Positions 1-10,300 of a stretch of DNA of 64,000 bases are shown in pieces. Each line of letters begins with the position of its first letter. Position 1 is the first letter of the stretch. The notes beneath the pieces were generated by a model. It searched no databases. It was not told the origin of the DNA and saw only the letters and a program-made list of their open reading frames with translations. The translations under genes and the position numbers were made by a program. Source of the stretch: Rhododendron vialii (Eukaryota > Streptophyta > Magnoliopsida > Ericales > Ericaceae); the NCBI RefSeq assembly GCF_030253575.1, contig NC_080561.1, positions 523,501-587,500 on the forward strand, read 5' to 3'.

Positions 1-555
1 CCTAATGTGGGGGCGAGGGTCTCCACAGCCTGTGATGGTGTTGAGGACTAAAGAGATCAAGAATGGGCGGCTTGCTATGCTTGCTTTCGTTGGTTTTTGC
101 TTCCAAGCTGTTTATACCGGACAAGGACCCCTTGAGAATTTGGCGGCTCACATTGCAGATCCCGGCCACTGCAACATCTTTTCGGTATGTCGTCTTACAT
201 CACAAACAAAATCTATTTAGCTATGACGCTAAATGAGGACACACGTTTCACCAACAAAACACAGTTTTGTAAAGCGGAATTCTAGGTCAAAATTGCTTGA
301 CTTGTTCTGCTTGGATTGATACGTACTGTGTGCATCAACTGCTGTCTGCTTTGTCTAATCCAAGTCGAACAAATCGATCAACTTTAGGTTGAATTTCGCT
401 TGCAAGATCACAGTTGTTCAAATTCATTACTTAAAGCTCTACATTCACGAGTTGTTTTCATTACTTTAGAGGGCCATGTACAACTATGTAACTTATAACA
501 ATGGTTTTCTTCCCTTTTCTTGCAGGCTTTCACATCACAGTGTGTTGTGAACTAG
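1..555 (+). CDS. LHCA6: LHCA6-type photosystem I chlorophyll a/b-binding protein, C-terminal part (partial)
   Basis: This is the last part of a light-harvesting complex I antenna protein of the thylakoid membrane. Exon 1 of the visible part (1-184) encodes a block with [15 protein letters not shown], the third transmembrane helix of the family, with its chlorophyll-ligating Glu and Asn. It continues to [10 protein letters not shown]. An intron (185-525, GT...TTGCAG) leads to a final exon (526-555) reading AFTSQCVVN and TAG, which matches the usual 'FSAFTS' end of LHCI proteins. In the family, Lhca6 links PSI to the NDH complex. The Lhca6 call, and not Lhca2, rests on the [10 protein letters not shown] stretch and on the neighbouring genes, which match the Arabidopsis order. 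The 5' part lies outside the window. Identity as LHCI is certain; the exact subclass is inferred. Confidence 0.85.
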
Positions 556-605
556 AGCCAGAGGCCAGGATTCATGTAAAATTTTGATGTCTCTTTGTGT
601 TGTTT

Positions 606-973
606 GAGCAAAGCAAGTGTACAAACTACATTTTTTGCTATTTTACCTAAGAGAAACATAAAAAATAGTCTACACCAAATGAGCTAAAAGATGAGCTAAA
701 ATGCATTTGTGAATAGTTGTTCTCTATTTTTACCTATGCATTATTCGTACTCCTTTCTTTTTTTATTATTTATTTCTCTCTCTCCTCCCTCCTTTCTCCT
801 CTCTTTAAACAATAAAGATAATAAAAAAATGAGTGAAAAATATATACTCCATTTTAATTGGAGTTAGGTAAAATAGATAATATTGGTGTAGTGTTGAAAA
901 AGATATGAGTAGGTAAAATGAAAAAAGTGCACTGTTGATTAGCATTTTTACATTTTCATTGGTGTACATGCTC
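606..973. mobile_element. PIF/Harbinger-like MITE, copy A
   Basis: The core at 840-945 matches, in reverse complement, 20461-20550 of a second copy (20436-20824), including a conserved TAGTGTTGAAA and a GAGTAGGTAAAATGAAAAA block, and a CT-rich tract lies at 776-805. The ends carry GAGCA...TGCTC with GTACA next to them, matching the second copy, which has a clean TTA duplication. In this copy the duplication has decayed, so the exact ends are uncertain. It is non-coding and non-autonomous. Confidence 0.6.
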
Positions 974-1709
974 TAAGAAGCATGTAAAGTACTGAATTAC
1001 AAATTTTGCCTTTAATTTCATTGAACTGTTGTGGGTTTTCATCTTGGCAGTGTTTGAGTCGTTCAGCACCCCTATTGAGCAAATATGTGCAGATTGGGAA
1101 AGTAGATCCCCTTGGATTGGGGTTGCAAACGAAAGTCGAACTTGAGAGTGTGTGAGCTCAACTCTGTAAAAATAAAAATTACTTGTACTAAAGCCTGACT
1201 CGGGTTGTTTGAGAAACTTGAGCTTGATCAAACTTATATAAAGGAGCCGAACTTATATTGAACTTGAACTCCAGTTCAAAAGCAAATAAGTTCATACCTC
1301 CACGCAAGGGTATAGTCACGTACACCAAGGTTATTTGTTGCGGAAAGTTTTTGACAGGGTGTGTACCAAAATAAAATGTACACCAATGTTATTAAGCAAC
1401 CTAAAAAGTTAGCTTGAGCTCATTTGTTAAGCAATTAACTAAATTTTCAACAAGTCGAGCTCGAACTGTTCATGAGCATCTCGGTTGGTTTGCATGTGTA
1501 GCTTGGATTGAAAGAATAGTATCCGGGCGACTTGTTCATAACAGATCATTATTTCCTCCCAATTTCATAAGCTCAAAGCAATTTTACAACGAAGTGAACT
1601 GAGCTTTTCATCCCCACCATTTCTATGCTTTCTGTCGAACCAGCCACACCGAGAAACCCGGTTGTGACGATGACATGTTCAAACTCAAACCAATATTTTC
1701 AACACATTC
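974..1709. other. Intergenic region upstream of the PRK gene
   Basis: I see no gene here. Around 1140-1270 and 1405-1500 there are AGCTTGAGCT/TCGAGCTCGAACT-type tracts, a style common in old plant transposon remnants, but no ends or target-site duplications can be read. The right end holds the promoter of the receptor-like kinase gene. Confidence 0.4.
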
Positions 1710-1737
1710 CTCTCTCTCTCTCTCTCTCTCTCTCTCC
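1710..1737. repeat. (CT)n microsatellite in the PRK 5' leader region
   Basis: About 14 CT units lie some 240 bp before the chosen start codon at 1978. CT-rich tracts are common in plant 5' leaders and core promoters. Whether it is transcribed cannot be seen. Confidence 0.9.
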
Positions 1738-1977
1738 TCCCCACCCCAAGATTCTGAATTCTATTCTTAGAATTTCACAATTCTAGTGGCCTGTTCCACC
1801 ACCACTCCTTCCCCACCACTATGGCAACCTATCCCAACAATCCCAAAAATAAACAAAACAAAACCACACACTCCCCTCCCCAAAAAAGACTCAGAGACTT
1901 CCCCACATCTCTCCGGACAGCGCGGCACGCTTCCTCCCAGCCGGAGCTGTCCCATCACCTCCTCCGCCTCATCAACC

Positions 1978-4306
1978 ATGTCCCCCGCTGCCACCGCTGT
2001 TCGTCTCCTCCTCCTCCTCCCCCTACTCTTATCTCTCTCTCCTCTTTCTCGCTCCATACCCGAATCCGACGCCCTCATCAACCTCAAGAAATCCCTCTCA
2101 AACACCGGCGCCCTCAGCTCCTGGGTACCGAACACCTCCCCTTGCAACAGCAAAGACCCCTGGGCAGGCGTCATGTGCAACGACGGCGTCTTAACCGGCC
2201 TCCATCTCCCCCAAATGGGTCTCTCTGGCAATATAAACGTCGACGTTTTACTCGAAATCCCCACACTTCGAACCATCACCTTGGTTAACAACTCTTTCTC
2301 CGGCCCGATACCAGACTTCAGCCGCATCGGCGCTTTAAAGGCTCTTTACTTATCCTTCAACGACTTCTCCGGGGAAATCCCGTCGGACTTCTTCTCCAAA
2401 ACGCTGTCGTTGAAGAAACTCTGGCTGTCGGGAAACAAATTTTCCGGGAAAATCCCTGACTCGTTGGGTCAAATCCCACATTTGATCGAACTGCGCCTGG
2501 AAAACAACGAATTCTCAGGGGCTATTCCGGAATTAGGACAAAAATCTTTAAGTTCCATCGACCTGTCGAATAACAAACTAGAAGGAGAGATTCCAGAGAG
2601 CATGTCGAGATTCAGTGCGCGCACGTTTGAGGGGAACCCGGGTCTGTGTGGGAACCCAATTGGAAAAGAATGCCTTCAGAGTGTTTCCAATGCATCACAA
2701 GAGCAAGTTTCCAAACCAGCAGATAAATCCGTCACGGGGTGGGTTGTGATTGGCGTATTTGTCACCTTGTTGGCAATTACGGTTGTAATGAGGTCAAGAA
2801 AAGGCAAGGAAGAAAAGTTCAACAAGCTGGGAAAGGAGAATCTTGATGAGGTGGTTGAGGTGCGGGTCCACAGTTCGAATCGACGGAGCGTGGACGTGAA
2901 CCACAGCCAAAAAGGTGGGTCTACCCGGAGAGGGTCGTCCCAAAAGGGAATTGGGGATCTTGTGATGGTGAATGAGGAGATGGGTGTATTTGGGATGGCT
3001 GATTTAATGAAGGCCGCGGCGGAGGTGCTGGGGAGCGGAGGGTTGGGGTCTGCTTATAAGGCGGTGATGGCGAATGGGGTGGCGGTTGTGGTGAAGAGGG
3101 TGAGGGAGATGAATAAGATGAGTAAGGATTCGTTTGATTCAGAGATGAGGCGGCTGGGGAGATTGAGCCACCAGAATGTGTTGACACCTTTGGCCTACCA
3201 TTATAGAAAAGATGAGAAGCTGTTGGTGTCTCAGCATGTTTCTAAAGGCAGCTTGTTGTACGTCTTGCATGGTATGAAACTAAAGCTCTTGTTCCCATGG
3301 TTTAATCCAAGATCTACATATCAAACATAGTAGTTTTCTTCATGAATCTTTTACAAACACGATACATGGGTCCCGCACACATGACAACCGTTCAGTGTGT
3401 GTGGGACTCACAGTTTGTATAAGTGTTTGTGGTGTTAGCATTTTGTTATGTTAATTCCATAAACACCGACAAGAAAAATGTCTTCAATATGGTGCGTAAG
3501 TGTTTATCATTTTAGAATTTTTGTTATATTTATCTTGTACTTACGGACACTTTCAAATATAAAACACTTTCTCAGAAAAACTATATGGAAATATGATTAG
3601 AATAGATATATTAACATCTTTAAAAAGGAGTTGAACTTTTGACCTTCTTTCTCGTGGCACCTAAGTAAACCGTTGATCCTGTTGGCCTCTTGGCCATTTC
3701 CTCAAGTACTTACCGTAGAAACTTTTCTTTGCTCCAGCGGATCGCGGGATTTCTCATGCTGAATTGAATTGGCCTATTCGTCTCAAGATCATAAAGGGTG
3801 TGGCCCGAGGTCTGGGTTTCCTCCACTCGGAATTTGCATCATATGAGCTGCCCCATGGGAATCTCAAATCCAGCAACATTCTTCTTGACTCGAGTTATGA
3901 GCCACTTCTCTCAGACTATGCCTTTTATCCACTAATCAACAACACTCAAGCTGGACAAGCTATGTTTGCCTTTAAATCCCCAGAAGCCATTCTGTACCAA
4001 CAAGTCACTCCAAAGAGTGATGTTTTCTGTCTTGGAGTTGTAATTCTCGAAATTCTTACCGGAAAATTCCCTAGCCAGTATCTCAGCAACCAAAAGGGAG
4101 GGACTGATATCGTGCAATGGGCCAGATCAGCTGTTTCTGAGAAGAGGGAGAGAGAATTGATCGATCCAGAGATAGCGGGCACTACAAATTCAGTTGCGGA
4201 TATGGAGAGGCTACTACACATTGGAGCCGATTGTACTGAAAGTAATCTTGATCAACGGATGGACATGAATGAAGCCATTAGGAGGATAGAAGAGATTCAA
4301 GACTAA
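1978..4306 (+). CDS. Pollen receptor-like kinase (LRR-III receptor pseudokinase)
   Basis: There are two exons, 1978-3271 and 3738-4306, split by an intron in phase 1, giving 620 aa. The start at 1978 is chosen because it opens a signal peptide (Leu-rich run at residues 8-24); the frame is open further upstream, but that peptide is not family-like. Domains in order: N-terminal LRR cap with DALINLKKSL and a C-N-S-K-DPWAGVMC cysteine pair, about five LRRs (roughly residues 65-215), a Cys pair in GNPGLCGNPIGKEC, one membrane span at about 253-272, a Lys/Arg-rich juxtamembrane, and the kinase. The glycine loop (GSGGLGSAY) and ATP-binding Lys373 (VVVKRV) are present. The catalytic loop reads HGNLKSSN (about 471-478) with no catalytic Asp, and DFG is DYA. 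That pattern is usual for PRKs, which act on pollen-tube ROP-GEFs through scaffold function. The family call is firm; the member (PRK1-6) is not resolved. Confidence 0.93.
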
Positions 4307-5603
4307 AAGCATTGATTCCAGGATTGTAGATAAGTACAAGTGGCTTTTGTAGTAGAGACGTGTAGACAAGGTTGTCAAAAGGTCCAGCCAATCCTTCAAA
4401 CACACACACGGTCGATAATGGGAGCTCTCAGAATCCAAAAATTGTGCTGGGAAAAGGGAAAAATAACACTTGGGGGAGTTGAGGTTAAGGTCGATCCCCT
4501 TTATGTTGCCCGTGCATTTTGAAGAAAGCACACAGCCAACGTCTATTCGTGCAAAAAAAATCGTTATTTTCGTTCCATTCTTTAAAGTGGAAGTTGGGTT
4601 TTTTAAATTAATTTCATGTTAAAAAGCATTTGCGTAAAGTTTTGCCATCCCCAACATTTTGCAGTGAAGTTATGTGGACAGAGGCAGAGTCATCCTCACA
4701 AGGTTTGGAGCTGGGAAGGACCTAATAGGGCATTCAATTTCATTTTTCTACTGTTGGTAGCATTCGCGTGTTACCCATGCATGCGTGTGTGTTCGATGTA
4801 CAGTTTGTATTTCACGTGGGAAAGAGAAAATTTCGTATGCATTTGATATAATGATTGAACATATATACTCTCAGTAGTTTGAAGTTTAATTGAGACCATC
4901 TATCTTTTTGTGGCTTTCCCTTCTCTTCTTTCGTAGGTTGGCTACCGTCGTTGAGAAATATGGTGAGCCTATCTTTCTCTGTATGGAAGTGCTGCAGCCA
5001 CATAGAGATGTGATTAGAGGAAGCCTAAACTTGAACAATACAAGAAGTTAACAGTTTAGGATTTGCTATTTTCTTCTTACCTGAGAACAAATACTACGAC
5101 CCAATAGCTCAAAAACCCACCAATGTTTATCTTCATATGTCAGACCCAACTCTAGAGCTAACAACGGTCTGTAGAATATGGGAGTGGGAGTCCAACCCAT
5201 TCTCCAACCAGGCACGAGCAAGAAAGCAAAATTTAAACTAAATATATCTACGCATTGCAGCATCAGAATAAGTTGTTCATGAGATAATATATCGACTATA
5301 TATATAACAATTAATCGTTTTGTGAAACGCGTAAGACCATCTCACACGACGTGACTATTCCTCTTTTGCCAAACCGATAGTTGAATCTGACTTTCTTTCC
5401 TCTAGCCATCGTCGGACGGAATAGCTTATACTAGCCTTGTACACATTACAAAGAGTAGAAAGTCGCTACCATTTACAGTTTACAATGGGACTCGGAAAAC
5501 TCTTTACACTATAGGCCACGATAAGCATGCTTTATTCACAGAGAACAAGTTATGTCTGCTACGATAATAACAACAATTAATGATTCCCCACTATAAATGA
5601 CGA
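4307..5603. other. PRK 3' region and intergenic DNA
   Basis: The 3' untranslated region probably runs from 4307 for some hundreds of bases. Beyond it I see only short chance reading frames and AT-rich DNA, with no recognisable protein, RNA gene or repeat. Confidence 0.4.
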
Positions 5604-5611
5604 GAAGGAAG

Positions 5612-6460
5612 CAGTGGCGGCTCCAAGAATTTAAAGTAGGGTGTTCAACATTTATCTTAACTCTACCAGTTGATCTATTAACCAATGATACATGTATAAA
5701 TAGTGCGGTAGAAAAACATAACCTCTATTCTAAAAAAATTAACTACCAAGCGAAATGAGAACTTAAAAATAGATACTATTTTTTTAACAAATATTTTTTT
5801 TGAAAGTAGTTGTATTGCTTAGTAGACAGTGTTTTGAGAATGGAGGGGGTAAAATTTTACAGTTGTTCTATATGAGTTCATATTTTGTGCCAACATTGAA
5901 CCATTTTAATCTACTAAAAACCTTTTGAAAGAAATTATAGCGAGTATGTTGGGACTGACCTTCTCGAAATTGTCGTTCTTTATGATGACATGATGAGATT
6001 TTCTATCGCAGTCTTAAATTCGAAGATTATTATTCAAGTTAACGGGGTTTGCAATGTAGTTGAATTTTTTTTAAAGCTTTGTTTGTAATTCTAAAAGCTA
6101 ACTAGACACAAAAAAAAAAAAAAAACATAATACTTACACCTATAAATTCTTCATTTTCTCTTTCTTTTTTCAATGTTTTAATAATGATTAGAAGCTTTAT
6201 TTGAGGTAATGTGTTATGTGTTCAAATTATCTAGATTAATGGGCTATAATTGAGTTGTGATTGAGTGTTCAATTAGTTTTGAGTAGGGTGTTCAATTTTT
6301 TTGGGTTAGATGTTCAAGACTATTAGAATTGGGTGTTCAATGATATTTAAGTTGGGTGTTCAAAAAAAAGTTAACACATAATTTTTACATATATTCTAAG
6401 CAAAAAAAATTGTTTGGGTGTTCAATTTACCATGCAATGCCCTACATAGAGCTGCCTCTG
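5612..6460. mobile_element. hAT-type non-autonomous element with 8-bp TSD
   Basis: The element starts CAGTGGCGGCTC and ends with the reverse complement of CAGAGGCAGCTC (10 of 12 match). It is flanked by a perfect 8-bp duplication GAAGGAAG at 5604-5611 and 6461-6468, the hallmark of hAT transposition. It has no transposase frame. The motif GTGTTCAA occurs near 5641, 6266, 6287, 6338, 6355 and 6416, mostly crowded towards the right end, as expected of subterminal transposase-binding repeats. The perfect TSD suggests a fairly recent insertion. Confidence 0.92.
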
Positions 6461-6551
6461 GAAGGAAGGTTCTTTGGCAAGATTAAGGGGCTGCTCTCCT
6501 TGCTTGTATCATCAATGGCACAAGTGATTATTCAATGTCCCATTGGCAAGT

Positions 6552-6627
6552 GATGCCCAACCATCTCTCCACCACAAATTTTTAGTGGAAGCAATACAAA
6601 TGTGTGGTGGAGAGATGAATCGGGGCA
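6552..6627. repeat. Short hairpin-forming inverted repeat
   Basis: The arms at about 6552-6578 and 6602-6627 pair over about 24 bp around CATCTCTCCACCACA, with a ~23-base loop. The size fits a small MITE remnant. No clear target-site duplication was found. Confidence 0.6.
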
Positions 6628-6639
6628 CCACACGACACT

Positions 6640-7354
6640 CCGTATTACATCAGTAAACTTGGCATGGTTAGTTATGGATCTGGCTCATCTTTAATTTCCT
6701 CCAAAACTGGATCGGCTCAGTTACAGCTTTTTTGGACCTCTTTAGAGCCTACCTCAATGATGAGAACCAATTACTTTTCTAAACCTCGTCGAGAACATTA
6801 GCCACACCCAAACTTGTACTATTGATCAGATAGTGGTTTGATATGTTTCCGGACAAACTTATGTTTAAAAAATATATTGCAACATTGGGGTTAAACCCTT
6901 TATTTGATGGTATTTTGATCTTAAATGTGTTTCAAAAACATCTAACATCTGATCAACATAATTTTTAACATGATTGATGTTCTCGACAATATGCAAAAAG
7001 TGATCAGTTTCAATCATTAATGTGGACCCATGAAGGTTCCATAAAGAGGCCAGACAAAAGGAACTTGCGAGAGGATCCAATTCTCTTGGTCATACGGATT
7101 GTGTTGACCCCATTTGAGATGGCCCAAGACCCTACCAACAAACCCACGGCCCAATTTTACAGGGCCCAATCTGAAACGGAGCGGACCGAATGATTTTAGC
7201 GGCCCTAACAAGGAATTGTGGAAGGCAGGTATGACGACAAGTGGGGGCATCACCTCCTGCCACGGCGAATTCGTCTCCCTCTCTCTCTCTCTCTCTCTCT
7301 TCAGTCTTCTCTGAACTGTGAGCGGAACGCAAATCCAAAATATAAGCAACAAAT
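6640..7354. promoter_or_regulatory. Upstream region of COQ9 with CT tract
   Basis: This is the intergenic stretch before the COQ9 start. A (CT)n run at about 7276-7300 lies 55 bp before the ATG and probably belongs to the 5' leader. No gene is seen. A minus-strand frame of 149 codons (7017-7466) has no family features and overlaps the COQ9 exon, so it is taken as chance. Confidence 0.4.
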
Positions 7355-10300
7355 ATGTATCGATTGGCGGCGAGGCGGCTGCTCCTCCTACCACGCCCGC
7401 AAACCTCCCACCTTCGAACCCTATTAGCACCGAACCCACCGAGTTGTTTTTCTTCCACTTCGGCATCTTCTTCTTCTTCTTCTTCTTCTTCTCATGAGAG
7501 CCTTAATTTCCCGCGCTCACAGCCCCCTAACGATTCTACATCGTCATCGTCTTTTTCATCGAAATCATCGGGGTTTCCAGAAGAAGACGCGACTCCGCGG
7601 TACGAGAAGCAGGAGACCTCGCGAGATTCTTCACGACCGCCCCGAGCCGAATACCAGGATGAGCAAGCTCGCGTACTCGGCGCCTCGCTTCCTTATGTGG
7701 TCTGTCTACTTAATTCTTTTTCTATTCTTTTTGTTGTTGTTGTGAAGTTTCGTGTTTTTTCATCGACTGGACGAATGGTGTGCGTAATCCCATTAGATTC
7801 CCGTGTGTTGTGGGCTCGGTTGTTGCATTCATTCCCTGGAGTGTGGTTTTACACTATTAGAGTTTGTTGCCGAATCACTCATTTGGATTGAGTAATTTGG
7901 TGAGAAATGGAGAGAAAAGTACAAAAATGATTCTTTTATTGGCCCCTCCGATGAGAAAGGGGTCTCCTTTCTTATCAGACTCTTTCTCACGATTCAAATT
8001 GTTGGTCCAAATAGCAACCCAAGAGGGGGGTGAATTGGGTATCTCGAATATAATGCAGAATTTAAAAACTAAGTGCAAGAATAGAATAAATTAACAATTA
8101 ACCCAACAGGATTGAGCAGACTCAAAATAGTAAGCACACAGATTGAGCTAGCTCAAACGCAAAAATACAGCAGATACAGAGAACCGATCAGCAGATTTCT
8201 AGGGCTTTAATATATGAACGAATCGACTAAAATATGCATGCTATTTTATCCCAAGTCTGATTTCAGAGGATAATCAATTCACTTATGCAATATAGATATG
8301 CCAAACGGAAAGTAAAGAGAGTAGGGAAGAGAGAAATCAAACGCAAGGATTTATAGTGGTTCGGTCCGCAACTTCACGGCCTAGTCCACTCCCCAAGTGT
8401 CCAACCCGGGATTTGCTGCACTATCTCCAATAGTTACAATTCTTCTAGCTTCGCGGGTGCTAGACAACTTTTACAACGAGCAATTTATCCCTAATTGCTC
8501 CAACTATTTTTGACTCTGGTGTTAGTCGCACCTAATCCAACTAGTTTTGACTCCGGTGCTAGTAACACTTAACCACCAAGTGATTTTCTCTCTAAAACCA
8601 CTCACAAATTCACTCACAAGAGTATGAATAAGGGTGTACAATCCCTTTTACAATAAAGATCAAAATAAGAGCTCTCTCACATAAGTGTATAGATATCAAG
8701 ATGAAGAGTTGAGTATTCCTTAAAGTATTTCCGTGAAGCTCTCTGGTCCATATCTTTAATCTTCCTTGGCCTATATATATGCTTCAACAAAGGACGTAGA
8801 AGGACCACTTCATATTTGGATATTAATTACACAATTCCATCCTTCTCCACATTAGCCGTTAGAGCCCATTTAGGTAGCCATATTCCACTTGACTTGTTTT
8901 CTTCTTCAATCAGAAAATCAATCTTCCATTTTCTCAATGAGCCCATCATTTAGCCATTAGAGATAATGAAGCTCCAAGTAATCTTCAATCTTCCTCCTTG
9001 ATTAGAATTTGCTATCCATAAAAACCCTTGTAGCTAATTAAAAATTAGGAGAAGATTTGTCCTTTATCTTCCTCCTTTTGATTTAAATCTTGACTATTGA
9101 AGATAGTGATTTGATGTAGACTCTTCCCTTGTGTAGCTTAATCAAATCCTACAAATTAAACAATTATCCAAATCAATATCAAATATCATTAAATCAATTA
9201 TATTTCTCCTATTATAATTTATGGTTAGTTATCATCAAAATCAACAAGGTACCATAGGAACCTTTGGGCTAACACAAATGGCTGTAATTGAATATGTAAT
9301 CCAAGCTCCATGTCCAATCGGTCAAATTTTAAAAATGGCCCTTTCATATATCCTGTTGGGGGTTTTCCCCCTGAGATAGTGGCAGTTAAGGGATTTGTGG
9401 GTCATTGTTGATTGTAAACCTTATTATATGATTTCATCAAATTTGCATTTCCAAACCTTAGCGCGTGCGGATAAAAATAAAAATAAAAACCTTAGCGTGT
9501 GATTTTGGCACAGAGCTATGTAGCACCGACACTCCAAAAGGGTGCTGTGCCCACGTATTGGACTCGGGGACACGGTGGGGACACGTATTGGACACACCAC
9601 ATGGGGTGTCCAATAATTTTTATTATTTTTTGGTAGGGGACACGGTAGGGACACGGCTGTGGGGGTCAAAATGTAATATTTTTTAAATTTTGGGGATTAA
9701 TATGAAATTATTCAAAACATTTGGGTTAAACTGTAATTATGCCTTTGGAAAAAATTTATACAATTTGTAAAATTATTCATATACAATGGTTCATAATTTT
9801 TTTTATATATATATGTACATATATTTTTTATTTATTCATTTATACACGTGGCATGTCTCCCGCCGTGTCCGTATCCCCATTTTTTTAGAATTTCCGTGTC
9901 CGTATCCGTATCTGTATCCGTGTTTGTGCTACGTAGCTAAGCAGAGTATGCCCAATTCGGGGCTAGATTTTTCGACCCCTGCATTTTGGATGCCAGTTTA
10001 TATCACCTGCTAGATGATTTCTCATGCTAATCTATAGGAAAGGTTTTTCACGAGTGAAGTTTGTTATGTGTGAATCTCTCTCATGGATCTTGACCTGGTC
10101 AGAGAGTCAAGCCAGTTGGATTTGTGATATAGTTCAAAGAGGGCATACTGGTTTGGTTCGCGTGTCAGACTTGGGTTTCGGTCATGAGTGAATTACATCA
10201 ACTCACTATAAGGGCTTCTCCAACCCAAGACTCCGAGCCATCCTCCGTTACTCCATTTCTCTATACTTTGGAGGATCATTCTCTTCCGAAGTAGTTTAAA

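Noticed and set aside
1786-1977. Upstream in-frame extension of the PRK
   Set aside because: Pro/Thr-rich peptide unlike any PRK N-terminus; the ATG at 1978 opens a proper signal peptide.
2921-3187. Minus-strand 88-codon frame inside the PRK kinase exon
   Set aside because: Shadow of the coding strand; Pro/Ser-rich text is the complement of Gly/Lys-rich codons.
7017-7466. Minus-strand 149-codon frame over the COQ9 start
   Set aside because: Overlaps a certain exon and a CT microsatellite (Arg-Glu run); no domain.
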